From the NCBI GenBank assembly GCA_009809945.1, contig WTPW01000152.1, positions 200,513-264,512 of the forward strand: a stretch of DNA of 64,000 nucleotides. Direction: 5' to 3'. Made by a program: the position numbers and the translations under genes. Shown here piece by piece: positions 34,692 to 43,980 of the stretch. The number at the start of each line of letters is the position of its first letter. Position 1 is the first letter of the stretch. Source of the stretch: Gigaspora margarita. Lineage: Eukaryota > Glomeromycota > Glomeromycetes > Diversisporales > Gigasporaceae. The notes below the pieces were generated by a model, which was given only the letters and a program-made list of their open reading frames with translations, was not told the origin of the DNA and did no database searches.

Positions 34692-35396
34692 GTTATGCAC
34701 AGTCAACAAATCGATAAAGATGGCTTAGCAGTGAGGCAAGCAATTACAAGCCCAGCGCCGCAGAAAGGAACAACTCCTATTCAGGATTATGACAAGTAAA
34801 AGCTGAAGGGGATATCTATGCCAAGATTGCCAATTCCGTTGTAAGAAGCAACCCATTTCACAACCCGGTCCTTTCCTCCCTGAAATTTTCATAATAATTT
34901 AATAATTTCTAAATCATATTATTTATTATTATTTCACACAGCGCAATTTCAGTTGCTAGTTTCCAATAGTTATCCGTTTCAGTATAAATCATAACCAATT
35001 AATACCAGTATATTAGACCGGTTCATCCCAAATTGTGACATGCGTATAATTCTTTTTGATTTAAAATTAATGCATCTTTTTTATAAAAAACTTTGATGCT
35101 TCATTGTTTTTATGTTATTCAATAATAAACAGACAGAATGATTTGAATTCGTAAAGTTGTGTAGATTATTCGATGTGAGTAAATAAAATTACGTTTGTTA
35201 CATAATTGTATTTACAGTTGTTGAATTATAAATCTTCACAGTTATCATGCGTAGACGGTTCTACTAATTATTAATCAAGATCATGTTATCAGTGTACATA
35301 ATAATCATTAACAGAACTTTATTATAAAGACTCCCCGTATATGATAGCCATTAACAGGATTCTCAATTATATATTGCAGAATCTTTACCTATCGCT

Positions 35397-35650
35397 GATT
35401 TTTACGGGGCTGTCTCCAAATATCCGGTCGGATGCGTCGGATCTAGGTCGGCGATTAGCCCTAGTTGTTATCAGGTTTCTATAGCAAAATTATCAGCTGG
35501 GCATTTTTACTTAATTAATGAATGGATATGATTTATTAGTAAAATTTTTTATGATCTTGGAGCAAAATTGATCGGTTTCGATTCAGCCGACCATGATTCC
35601 GATGCAACCCGACGCATCCAGAACCGGAATTTGGAGACCCCGTATGAGTT
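35397..35650. mobile_element. GATTTTTAC MITE, copy 3 (254 bp), TSD CCTATCGCT
   Basis: The best copy: GATTTTTACGGGGCTGTCTC at the left and GGAGACCCCGTATGAGTT at the right, with inner arms TCCGGTCGGATGCGTCGGAT against CCGATGCAACCCGACGCATC. A perfect 9-bp duplication CCTATCGCT lies at 35388-35396 and 35651-35659. It interrupts the minus-strand Helitron; the sister Helitron near 33350 shows the empty site. Confidence 0.9.
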
Positions 35651-35724
35651 CCTATCGCTATTTTTCACGATTGCAAAAATTACCTTCTTGATTTGACCAA
35701 AACATACTCACGGCTGATCTTATT

Positions 35725-35970
35725 GAGTACCCTAGCCATGGCAAAAAAAGTTCTGGTCATGTGATAACCGATAAAATCTTTTTAAGTTTATTTAGATTAG
35801 GGTTAGCGTCTATGTTAGAGTTTGGAAAATATCGATCAAAGAATATTTTTTGTTAGAACGAACGTTTTCCTGATCGTGTTATATGTTACACTAAATTGGA
35901 AATAGTTATTGGCTAATTTTACCGCAGATCATCACATGACCATAACTTTTTTTGCCATGGCTGAGTATTC
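35725..35970. mobile_element. TIR MITE, ~246 bp
   Basis: GAGTACCCTAGCCATGGCAA continuing AAAAAGTTCTGGTCATGTGA at the left pairs with TCACATGACCATAACTTTTT continuing TTGCCATGGCTGAGTATTC at the right. Arms are about 40 bp and nearly perfect. Non-coding. It lies immediately left of the LINE target site. Confidence 0.82.
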
Positions 35971-35989
35971 TTATAATCTTTATTATGCA

Positions 35990-36025
<36 letters not shown>

Positions 36026-36026
<1 letters not shown>

Positions 36027-36049
36027 CCCAAGGTAGTAATTACCTGGGG
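36026..36049 (-). other. 3' UTR hairpin of the LINE
   Basis: CCCCAaGGTA-GTAAT-TACCTGGGG forms a stem of about nine pairs with one bulge, directly next to the poly-A. Short 3' stem-loops are recognised by the RT of some L1-type LINEs; that role here is inference. Confidence 0.7.
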
Positions 36050-36093
36050 ACGTCGAGTGACGCTCTTTATTTACTGTATTTATTTACACATTA

Positions 36094-39000
36094 TTATATA
36101 CAATAGTTTTCTAATCTATTCGAACTAAGTACAGCTTTTAAAAAGTTTGTTTCTTTCCTTTTGAGCAAACGGCTTTTTAACACCAAGTTTATTTCTCTTG
36201 TGATTCTGTTTTTCCATATAAACTGTAATGCTGGTTCTGGCATAGTACTATTGCCCCACCTTTTATTTGTGTACCATACCCAGATTTCGTATATTACCAA
36301 GATGTGCAGCCAGATAAAAGAAGTGTGTGATCGAGATGATTTTGCCTTGGATGCTGTGAATATTTCTTCCATCGTGGATGGCAGAGTTATTTTTTGCACT
36401 AGACCAAACATATTATATGCGAGTTCCCAGATTTTACGACTGACTCGACAGTCTCTTGCAAAGTGCTCAAATGTTTGGACTTCATCTGAACACCATGGGC
36501 AGTTACGTGAGATCATTGGGTCCATATATACTAGTCGTGTACCCAAAGGGAGCGCCTTATGTAATAACCTCCAAAAAATGTCCTTTTTGTTGTTTGAGGC
36601 CCATTTTATTCCTGACCATGCCCAGTTTTCTTTCCTGTTAGGTTCACTAAAAAAATTTGTTTGTGTCAAGCTGTTTGAGAGAGATAATTTTTTGAGATAG
36701 GCTGTGGCCTTCGCTGTTGTTATATTTCCTGCAGTTGTTTCCATAATTTTGAGATCCTCAAGGTCCCAAGGCCATGTTTTATTATTATCTGGAACTTCTC
36801 CCTTTAGTCTTTTCCATGCTGTGAGATACGGTTTCCATTCGCAAGGCCAGCCTTTTAGCCTTATTGGAAAAGTAGAGAGGGCTTTCTGTATTGTTTTGTT
36901 TTGTTTTCTAAGTAATGCTGCTTCAATTTTAAGCCTTTCATTTATTGCCCAAAATTTCTTACTAGACCAGAGTTTCACCCAAACTATTATCAATCTTGCA
37001 TCTAGCATATCTGGTAGTACTGGAGCATTTAACCCATTATTTTCTTGAGTTTGTTGATACAAGGAGTACCTTGGAAGAAGCCTTGATTTGTCCTTTATCC
37101 AGTGGATTATAATCTCATTTATTTTAGCTAGTTGTTTTCTGTTTGGAGGAAGTATATATGACGCAAACCATACTCTTGATAAAAGAAGTGACTTCGCAAT
37201 TATAATCCTGCCCTTAAATGATAGCCCTCTCCGTTTCATACTTTCTGCTAATTTTTTTAGTTTTGTAGTAAGATTGTCCCATAATGATTTATTTGGTTGC
37301 CCCTTTTTATTTACTTCAAATCCCAGGATTCTGGTTGTCTCATTTTCCTCTAATTTCTCAAAACGCTCCTCTTCTGGTAGTATTGTGCAGCTTGCTTTTT
37401 CTGTTAGTGGCAACAGTTTAGATTTTTCCTTATTTACTTTTGCATTTGCTGCTGCCTCATATGTGGCCAGAAGGTTATTTGCTGTGTTCCAATCTTCTAA
37501 TGAACCAAGTCCTAGTGTTAGATCATCAGCATATGCTGTAATCTTAAAAGAGGTAGTCCCTGTTGGTACACCATTTATTTTACGTCCTAGTAATCTTAGG
37601 AGGGGTTCAAATGCAATTATGTATAGTAAAGGAGAGAGAGGGTCTCCTTGCCTAACTCCTCTCCTAATCTTGAAAGGAGTAGAAAGTAGCCCCGTATCTG
37701 TTATATGTGCTATTAGGTTTCCAAAGAGGTTTTGGATTAATTTTACAAAAACAGGGCTAAAGCCCATTTTTCCAAGTACTCGTAACAGATAGCTGTGGTT
37801 CACTCTATCAAAGGCCTTTTTTTGATCTAAGAAAAGGAGCCAGGCTGTATCTATTTGGTTTTCCTGACTTCTCATCGTACTAATAATGTCCAGGGCTGCA
37901 TCAACAATCGATCTATTTTTGACAAAACCTGCTTGATGTTCACCTATAATGTCTTTACAGATGTGATTTAGCCTGTCTGCTATGATTTTCATAAAGATTT
38001 TAGCATCTGCATTCACTAAAGAGATCGGTCTCCAATTGCTAATATTTTCTAATGCTTCATTCTTTTTTGGAAGTAGAGTGATTATTGATTTTCTCCATGA
38101 GTCTGGGATTACTCCTAAACTTAGTGCCTTATTGAAGATATTTTTTAGAACTGGAGAAATTTTATCACGAAAAGCTTTGTAAAACTCATATGTTAGTCCA
38201 TCTGAGCCTGGAGCCTTATAGTTTGGGAGCTTGTCAATTGTATCTATAATTTCCTGTAATTTGATCTCCTTTGTTAGTTCTTTATTTTGCTGTTGTGACA
38301 CTAAAGGTATGTCAGCAGTAAGGGCTTCAACCGCCTCTGCATCTACTGGTTCGTCTTGATATATTTGCTCAAACTGATCCCTTATATATTGCAAAATATC
38401 CACTCTATCTAAAGAACCTGGTAGCTCTGGGTTCCTAACCAAATCTGTTGCTTCTCGTGATGTTCTTGCCTTGTATTGTTCAAAGAAGTACTTTGTTGAT
38501 TTTTCTCCTTCTTCTAACCATTTGATATTTGATCTTAATTGCCATTTTTTTGTTAGAAGTTTTAATTCCTCTTGCAGTTCTGAGTTCAACTGCATTACTA
38601 CAATACTTAGATCTGCTAGTTGCGGATTTCTGGCCATTTTGTTGTTTAGTTCCATTATCTTTTTGTTTAGCTTTTGTATACGTGTTTCTGGAGCGGTGGG
38701 TGGCTTACAAGCCCTGTAAATTGATTGACATCTGACCTTATAGTAATCCCAGTCTGAGGTTGCCTTCTCGTCTTTGAGATCTGCTTCTAACTCTTTTGAA
38801 ATAAAAGTATTATTTAGCATTCTAGGATTAAGTTTCCACAGTGTGGGCTTTGGTGTTTCCTGATTTTGATATAAGGAGCACCACACAAGCAAGTGATCTG
38901 AGTTTCCGAACTTAGTCTCAGATTTTTTGCAAAGCTGAAAATGGTCATTATCAAGAAAAATATAGTCTAATCTTGTGGCCATAGTACGTCTATCTCTAAC

Positions 39001-39567
39001 TGTTTGGTGGTAGGTGATGAAAGGTTTTTCTTTACTTACGTATGCTGTATCTGTGAAACCCTCTATTAGTTCTGCTAGTTTGTTTTTAGTTGGATCATGA
39101 TGGTTCTGCGATTGGCTAATTCTGTTTTCTGTTGGATTCAAGTTTGTATTAAAGTCCCCTGCTACAATGTTAATTACATTATTCTTTATACTAGGTGCCC
39201 ATGTTTCTAAAAACTCACGCCTCTCTGGTATACTTGGCGGAGCATAGACATTTGTGACCTGAAATGTTTTATGTTTTAGCTGAAAGTTTACGGTTATTAC
39301 TCTACCATTATGTGAAATTTGTTGATTGCTAAAGCTTATTCGTTTGTTCCCCGCTAATATAGCTGTTTTTGATGACCATATTGACTCTAGATACCATTGG
39401 CTTTTAAGAAAGTTTTGCATAGATGTGTCATGTAAATTTGTTTCTTGAATTAGTATAATGTCTATATTATATGATTTAAGGAGTGTTAATGTTTCTTTAC
39501 ATTTAATTCTATTATTAAGTCCTTTTACATTCAGTGTCGCAACTGTGATCACATGTTCTTCTCTCAT
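36094..39567 (-). CDS. LINE ORF2: endonuclease-reverse transcriptase (1157 aa)
   Basis: The product nicks target DNA and reverse-transcribes the LINE RNA from the nick. APE-type endonuclease, residues 1-230: N13, E42 (QET), D138/N140 (GDFN), D201 (RLDYIF), SDH 223-225, all expected catalytic positions present. RT, about 450-690: PGSDGLTYEFYKAF (454-466), NWRPISLVNADAKIF (511-525), FLDQKKAFD with D581, RQGDPLSPLLY (639-649), YADD (679-682). C-terminal finger CPWC...HFARDC (1023-1038). No stop or shift in 3.47 kb. Its ATG overlaps the ORF1 stop as ATGA, implying reinitiation after ORF1 termination. It is probably competent, although expression is unknown. Confidence 0.95.
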   Translation of the reverse strand: MREEHVITVATLNVKGLNNRIKCKETLTLLKSYNIDIILIQETNLHDTSMQNFLKSQWYLESIWSSKTAILAGNKRISFSNQQISHNGRVITVNFQLKHKTFQVTNVYAPPSIPERREFLETWAPSIKNNVINIVAGDFNTNLNPTENRISQSQNHHDPTKNKLAELIEGFTDTAYVSKEKPFITYHQTVRDRRTMATRLDYIFLDNDHFQLCKKSETKFGNSDHLLVWCSLYQNQETPKPTLWKLNPRMLNNTFISKELEADLKDEKATSDWDYYKVRCQSIYRACKPPTAPETRIQKLNKKIMELNNKMARNPQLADLSIVVMQLNSELQEELKLLTKKWQLRSNIKWLEEGEKSTKYFFEQYKARTSREATDLVRNPELPGSLDRVDILQYIRDQFEQIYQDEPVDAEAVEALTADIPLVSQQQNKELTKEIKLQEIIDTIDKLPNYKAPGSDGLTYEFYKAFRDKISPVLKNIFNKALSLGVIPDSWRKSIITLLPKKNEALENISNWRPISLVNADAKIFMKIIADRLNHICKDIIGEHQAGFVKNRSIVDAALDIISTMRSQENQIDTAWLLFLDQKKAFDRVNHSYLLRVLGKMGFSPVFVKLIQNLFGNLIAHITDTGLLSTPFKIRRGVRQGDPLSPLLYIIAFEPLLRLLGRKINGVPTGTTSFKITAYADDLTLGLGSLEDWNTANNLLATYEAAANAKVNKEKSKLLPLTEKASCTILPEEERFEKLEENETTRILGFEVNKKGQPNKSLWDNLTTKLKKLAESMKRRGLSFKGRIIIAKSLLLSRVWFASYILPPNRKQLAKINEIIIHWIKDKSRLLPRYSLYQQTQENNGLNAPVLPDMLDARLIIVWVKLWSSKKFWAINERLKIEAALLRKQNKTIQKALSTFPIRLKGWPCEWKPYLTAWKRLKGEVPDNNKTWPWDLEDLKIMETTAGNITTAKATAYLKKLSLSNSLTQTNFFSEPNRKENWAWSGIKWASNNKKDIFWRLLHKALPLGTRLVYMDPMISRNCPWCSDEVQTFEHFARDCRVSRKIWELAYNMFGLVQKITLPSTMEEIFTASKAKSSRSHTSFIWLHILVIYEIWVWYTNKRWGNSTMPEPALQFIWKNRITREINLVLKSRLLKRKETNFLKAVLSSNRLENYCI

Positions 39568-40982
39568 TGTCCTGATGTTTTAGATTTTTTGTATGGACCC
39601 AAGCCCTGTCTTCTGTTACTGTTAGCTTTATTTTTATTTTTTTTACTGTATGAGACCTCAGTAAAGCCCTCATCAGCTATTGGCTGTGCTGTTTCTCCAG
39701 TTGTGCCTGCTATTAATTTTTGTTGGTCATGTGACATGTCATTCTGTCTCCAGTCTTTGTTGTTTATGCTTGCTTTAAAATTATTTGGAATGGTATTTGC
39801 TTTGTTTAGACTTTCTATTGTTCCTGTAACCAATCCTGTACTGATTGGAGATACTCTCTTGTTATTGTTTGGGTTCAACTGTATTTTTTCTGTTTCTGGT
39901 ATTATCACACTTTCACTCATCTGGACATCCTTCTTACCAGTCACTGTTTCTTGTCTGGACAGGTTCTGTGAAGAACTATTTTCTTCATTTATGTTGAGTT
40001 GCCCCTTTTCTGTGTCAGGTGCTGGGTCTATTTCTACCATGTGAACATCCTGCTCTATTGTTATATTACCTTGTACTTTGGGTCCCTGATTGTTGTTCTT
40101 GTAAGGATTTTCTGGCCTTTCATCATCTATTTCTTGAGATTGCTCTGGTGTTTTTTCCTTTGCAGACTGATTTTGCTTTGTTTCCTTAAACTCTTTGTAC
40201 TGTTGATTTAGCTTGTTGGCTTCTCTCCATTGCTCACAGTCTCTTTTTATGTGTCCCTCACCATCGCAAAAGAAACAGAGCTTTGGTGCTTCCTTCCATT
40301 CTGTTACAACCTTTTGGTCCATTATATTAACATATCTTGGGATTCGGTTTGTCAGGCAGCAGTCCTCAGAGACATCAAAGATCACAACCCATTGATCTGA
40401 TTGTATAGGAGTGCCTTCATACAAGAGGGGTTTGATTGCCATGATTGTACCCACTCTTTCAAATACTTTTTTAATTTCGCCTGTGATTATTTCTTTGTCT
40501 GTGATTGGGACCCTTCTCAGTCTTACTGATAATAATTCTTGGTTGGTCCTGGATGAGATGTAGCCAAAGAAGGTTTGTCGGAACATATCTATCCCATCTT
40601 TTGCATATTGTCTCATCTTCTGTTCATTAGAAAAAATTATTTCTAGATATGTGCGAATACCTCTAACAAAATGAGGTTTTGCCCCAATAAAGTCGGTTCC
40701 TATTGTGCCATATAGTGTAGCCACTATATCATTTGTAGAAATTTCTTTAAGTTTTTGTATATCAAACAACAGTGCATTATTATTTTTTGTGCTTATATTA
40801 ATTCTGGGTGAGAATGTGGAGTAAGTAGCCCTACCCCTAGTTAATTTTGTAAAAAGACCTGACCACGTTTTTGTTCTTTGTGGTGATGTCTCTTGTCCAG
40901 TATTCTCAACGATGTTGGGCGCTGTATCCCTATTTGCATTACTGACGCCCCCGTGCAGATCAGGTGGACCTACGTCACCTGA
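39564..40982 (-). CDS. LINE ORF1: nucleic-acid-binding protein with zinc knuckle (main part)
   Basis: Open for 472 codons from just after a TGA (40983-40985) to the TGA at 39564-39566. No in-frame ATG opens it, so translation must come from upstream or from a non-AUG codon. The first half has a gag-like/RRM-like fold pattern (FFGYISSRTNQELLSVRLRR region), then zinc knuckle CFFCDGEGHIKRDC (C-x2-C-x4-H-x4-C, about 40240-40280), then a long polar Gln/Glu/Asn-rich tail. It would coat the LINE RNA and act as chaperone. The same frame continues upstream of the TGA (next entry). Confidence 0.8.
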   Translation of the reverse strand, partial: SGDVGPPDLHGGVSNANRDTAPNIVENTGQETSPQRTKTWSGLFTKLTRGRATYSTFSPRINISTKNNNALLFDIQKLKEISTNDIVATLYGTIGTDFIGAKPHFVRGIRTYLEIIFSNEQKMRQYAKDGIDMFRQTFFGYISSRTNQELLSVRLRRVPITDKEIITGEIKKVFERVGTIMAIKPLLYEGTPIQSDQWVVIFDVSEDCCLTNRIPRYVNIMDQKVVTEWKEAPKLCFFCDGEGHIKRDCEQWREANKLNQQYKEFKETKQNQSAKEKTPEQSQEIDDERPENPYKNNNQGPKVQGNITIEQDVHMVEIDPAPDTEKGQLNINEENSSSQNLSRQETVTGKKDVQMSESVIIPETEKIQLNPNNNKRVSPISTGLVTGTIESLNKANTIPNNFKASINNKDWRQNDMSHDQQKLIAGTTGETAQPIADEGFTEVSYSKKNKNKANSNRRQGLGPYKKSKTSGQ

Positions 40983-41431
40983 TCACTCATCATATAAATT
41001 GCCAGAACCTTCCACACCCATGGCCGTAGAATTTTCCGGACGGAGGTCGTTTGTTTCAAGTTCTTTTTGTTGGTTTTCTGTCGCTTCTTCACGTTCCATA
41101 ATCTCTGACCAGTCCGTGGATGTTGGGTTCATTGAGCTTGAACCTGAGATACCCTCGGAAACATCATCTTCCGTGTCAGCAGCTTCGAGTGTTGCCGTAT
41201 GTGCTTTAGTCAACGTTTCTTCTGTTTTGCCTCGTGTGTTGTGTATCTTCTTCATTTTCTTTACACTGTACTTAATTAATATGTCTTCCAACTCTCGTTT
41301 CCTTGGAACAAGGGCTACTGCCCTTGTTGTTGGTGTGGGTAAGTCCTTTCTCCTCTTAGGTCGTGCGATGATGTTTATGATATAACACCCGGCAGGTGTC
41401 TTCTGCAGAGTGTACGTCGATCTTTTTTTAA
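40983..41431 (-). CDS. LINE ORF1, N-terminal segment before an in-frame TGA
   Basis: It is in the same frame as the main ORF1, separated only by TGA at 40983-40985. The segment has a basic N-terminal patch (RPKRRKDLPT, then RKRELEDILIKYSVKKMKK) and an acidic Ser/Thr-rich remainder. The ATG at 41444 lies in the flanking target duplication, so it is not the element's own start; MKKIHNTRGK at about 41255 is the first ATG inside. Either the TGA is a single inactivating change in a roughly 620-codon ORF1, or it is read through. A minor alternative is a separate small protein. Confidence 0.6.
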
Positions 41432-41446
41432 ATATTATGCACATTT

Positions 41447-41702
41447 AGTATATGCATACTTACGAAATAATTTAATTCGCAAATTAAAAATTATACAGGA
41501 ACACCTTCGATTTTTTACCTTGTAATATGGATTTTGCACAAATCTTATTTTTAGTGCTTTCATAGAAAGTCATGCTAGTTATCATAAATGCGGAACAAGG
41601 CTTAAAAATCAACTTAAAGCCTTCTTCAAATTTGGTATAATTATTGTCGCAGATCATAATATAAAATGAAATCTATATTTTCTACTTAACCTGCTAACCT
41701 TA
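41447..41702. other. AT-rich spacer, no gene
   Basis: Right flank of the LINE insertion. It continues the sequence interrupted at 35994. Nothing recognised. Confidence 0.5.
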
Positions 41703-41990
41703 TACCGTAATTTACCGTGGAAGGTACCCCTTTGATCGGTACCCCCCTTGATTTGTACCGGGTATATTTCAAGGCCATTTGTTGTGGTGTTTTGTAAGGT
41801 ACCCGGGTACCGATCAAGGCTGATTTACTAATAATAATTTTTTTTTACTTATGGGCTAATATTACGCTCCACACAACGTACCCCCCACACAACGTACCCC
41901 CACCATACAAGGTACCCGGGGGTATGAATCAAATTTTTTACCACGTGAAATTAAATCGTACCCGGGTACCTTGCGCGGTAAATTACGGTA
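41703..41990. mobile_element. GGTACC-rich TIR MITE, 288 bp
   Basis: TACCGTAATTTACCG at the left and CGGTAAATTACGGTA at the right are perfect 15-bp inverted repeats extended by GGTACC-rich subterminal DNA (GGAAGGTACCCC against CGGGTACCTTGCG). The interior has repeated CACACAACGTACCCCC. Its GC content is strikingly above the surrounding DNA. TA flanks the left end. Non-coding. Confidence 0.85.
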
Positions 41991-42440
41991 AACCCCACTA
42001 ATACTGGTTTATTATAACTTATTTTAAAACTAAACCTTAACCCTAACCACTAACCCTAAAAAATGCACCCCAAAAAAATTTAGTTTTCGAGATTTTATAC
42101 TATAATTTCATTTTAATCTACCACAATTATTTTGTTTGTAAATTAAGACAGCAAATAAGCAATCCTCTAAGCCACCCATTTGGGCTGAATTTTTAAAAGG
42201 GTTGTTTATTTTCGGGACTATACCGTAAGTAAGAAGCACAAAAAAACTTTATAATATGGGGTCTTTGCCTTGAAAATAGGGTTCCGAGGTCCCCCAAACC
42301 AAAATTGAGATAGGCAAAAACCCCATATAAATCAAATATCGTTGTTGCCAAAAATTATTTATTCTTTAAAATAAGCATAAATATTTTGCTGTTTGTGCCT
42401 TAACAAAAAGATTTCCCAAGCAATTTTACTATATCTTCTA
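41991..42440. other. No gene; telomere-like CCCTAA variants
   Basis: CTTAACCCTAACCACTAACCCTAAA at about 42033-42058 contains interspersed CCCTAA hexamers, too few for a telomere. GTTCCGAGGTCCCCCAAACC near 42281 is unexplained. No coding potential was seen. Confidence 0.45.
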
Positions 42441-42720
42441 TTCATGTTGGTGCCGATTAATCTTTTAGTAACGGGTGGCATTTTGCTCTGCAATGCAATT
42501 ATGTAATATCCATGCAACAAGATGTTAATACTAACAGCTGTGAGAATTTTTATATTGACATAGCAAGTAAAGATTCTACGGCAATACCTCTGAATCCAAG
42601 TTTTTTTGTTTCACAATTAATATAATGAGTAACGGCTCAACTTATTAGTTTTACAATGCGTACAAGATTTTTCATATACAGTATTGATTGTGTTTACATG
42701 TGCAGTAAAAGACATTTATT
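42440..42720. mobile_element. Helitron-family fragment
   Basis: GGTGGCATTTTGCTCTGCAA through GATTCTACGGCAATACC matches 26748-26925 (GTAGCGTTTTTGCTCTGCAA ... AATTCTACACAATACC), and GCGTACAAGATTTTTCATAT matches 27010-27035. The matching stretch has lost the 3' hairpin end. Confidence 0.55.
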
Positions 42721-42773
42721 GCTTTGAAACTTTGATTACTTTGATTAGATTATCTATTGGATTGTTAAAGCCA

Positions 42774-42786
42774 GGTTCGATCCCGT
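42774..42786 (+). promoter_or_regulatory. Pol III B-box-like site
   Basis: AGGTTCGATCCC matches the tRNA-type B box (GGTTCGANTCC). No A box at suitable distance, no cloverleaf and no T run placed for termination were found, so this is at most a SINE or tRNA relic. Confidence 0.3.
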
Positions 42787-42963
42787 GACTGACAGCAAAC
42801 AAAATATAAAATGCACCTGGCTTTAATGAATTTTTTCTAATTTTTTTTTTAATTTTTAATAAATAAAAACATGGCTGAAAAATCCTATTGTAAAGAAATA
42901 TATCAGAAATTTGCCAAAAAAATATGAATAGTGATTTTTGTATCACCGCCATAAATCAGACAA

Positions 42964-43304
42964 GTGATATTTTCCAAGGCTGCCGCTTCCAATGCTACTG
43001 CATCCATTACTGTCGCCTCTACTTCTGTCTCCAATGCAGCCTCTGCTATTTCCTCCACCACTGCCTCCGCAACTGCCTCCAATGCTGCCTTTAATAGTTT
43101 AGGTTGCTTTTTTTGTTCGGATTATCACTTGTTAGTGATTGTCCCAAAATTCCTAAAGAATTTGAGGGGTACTGTTTAAAATGTTGGAAGGGGAGGCACT
43201 TTGCAAATCAATGTAAAGGGCCAGCTGTGACCCCCCTTTCATGGGAGAAGATGAATATAAAACATTACAATGAAAAAAAATTGGTAAGTATATATTTTAA
43301 TTGA
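42964..43304 (+). pseudogene. Zinc-knuckle coding relic
   Basis: An Ala/Ser/Thr-rich low-complexity stretch (about 42970-43095) precedes Cys/His sequence including a clear knuckle CLKCWKGRHFANQC (C-x2-C-x4-H-x4-C). Such knuckles occur in nucleic-acid-binding proteins of several mobile-element types and in host proteins. No neighbouring domain identifies the source. It looks broken; family and age cannot be stated. Confidence 0.4.
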
Positions 43305-43389
43305 TCGAATATATAGTATTTATAATTAACAAGTTAAACTAAGTTTATATGCTATTATGTAAACAATAATAGGAAAAAAAATAAAAAAA

Positions 43390-43980
43390 TAACTAAATAC
43401 AAGCCAACGGTCAAGTTAAGGTCAAAAAAAAAAAAAATTAAAAAATTAAATAATCTTAATCGCTCAAGGCTACACTCAAGGTTACGATTAAGGTCAAAAA
43501 TTAGAGTTAACACCTCTATCCGGATTTATATATCCGGATATATACTATGTCAGGTGATATAACGTGACATAGTGTTTTTATATCCGGATAGAGGTATTAA
43601 CTCTAGTCAAAATAATACACGGTCAAAGTCAAGGTCAAAAAAATAAAATAATAATCGATCAAGATTAAAAAAAAAAAATTAAATGATAGTGATCAAGGTT
43701 AAAAAAAAAACAAAATTAAATAATGGTGATCGAAATCGAAGTCGAGATCAAGATCCAAGGTCAAAGATTAAGGTAAAAAAAAAAACACAATTACGGTTAA
43801 GATCAAGATAAAAAAAAAAAAACAATCACGGTCAAAATTACGATCAAGGTCATAAGTCCAAGATTAACTTCAAAGGTCAAGATCAAAAAAAGAAGTCGAG
43901 ATCACGTCAAGGTTAAACCAAAAATTACTGTTGAGATCACGATTGAGGTCAAATATCATAGGTCAAGGTCCATAGGTTGA
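43390..43980. repeat. Degenerate GGTCAAGGTCAAAA repeat tract
   Basis: About 590 bp of loosely repeated GGTCAA/GATCAAG modules separated by A runs, without fixed period. A 104-bp MITE (43502-43605) is inserted in it with GTCAAAAT-like flanks. No coding potential. Confidence 0.7.
43502..43605. mobile_element. hAT-like fold-back MITE, 104 bp
   Basis: TAGAGTTAACACCTCTATCC and its complement GGATAGAGGTATTAACTCTA bound an almost complete palindrome (ACTATGTCAGGTGATATAAC at the centre). Flanks are GTCAAAAAT and GTCAAAAT, an 8-bp duplication with a homopolymer difference. TCCGGATA recurs inside each arm. Confidence 0.8.

Larger units (their letters stand above)
34377..35710 (-). mobile_element. Helitron (minus-strand copy), 3' end at 34377
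   Basis: On the minus strand the element ends with perfect hairpin CCGTGCC-GGA-GGCACGG (34390-34406), ACTAATATG and CTAA followed by T. The body contains the Helitron block shared with 33355-33560 (35215-35390 here) and is interrupted by two MITEs (34459-34691 and 35397-35650). Similarity to the sister copy resumes right of the second MITE (GGTCAAAT at about 35700). 5' limit unknown. Confidence 0.7.
35995..41432 (-). mobile_element. Full-length LINE (L1/Tx1-like), ORF2 intact
   Basis: The element is flanked by a 14-bp duplication TATTATGCACATTT (35981-35994 and 41433-41446). On its own strand it runs from about 41432 through ORF1, ORF2 and a short 3' UTR with a hairpin to a poly-A of about 28 (T run ending 36022). 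The order ORF1 (zinc knuckle) then ORF2 (APE endonuclease, RT, C-terminal Cys/His finger) is that of L1/Tx1-type LINEs. The intact 1157-codon ORF2 and exact duplication indicate a young insertion. The only visible defect is one in-frame TGA in ORF1. Confidence 0.93.

Noticed and set aside
36161-41385. Many plus-strand frames of 60-234 aa opposite the LINE
   Set aside because: They are antisense shadows of ORF1/ORF2; none has independent domain or start context.
41703-42060. Telomere end
   Set aside because: CCCTAA-like motifs are few and degenerate and sit internally beside a MITE.
42774-42830. Possible tRNA gene around GGTTCGATCCC
   Set aside because: Only a B box is present; no cloverleaf can be folded and no A box is found.
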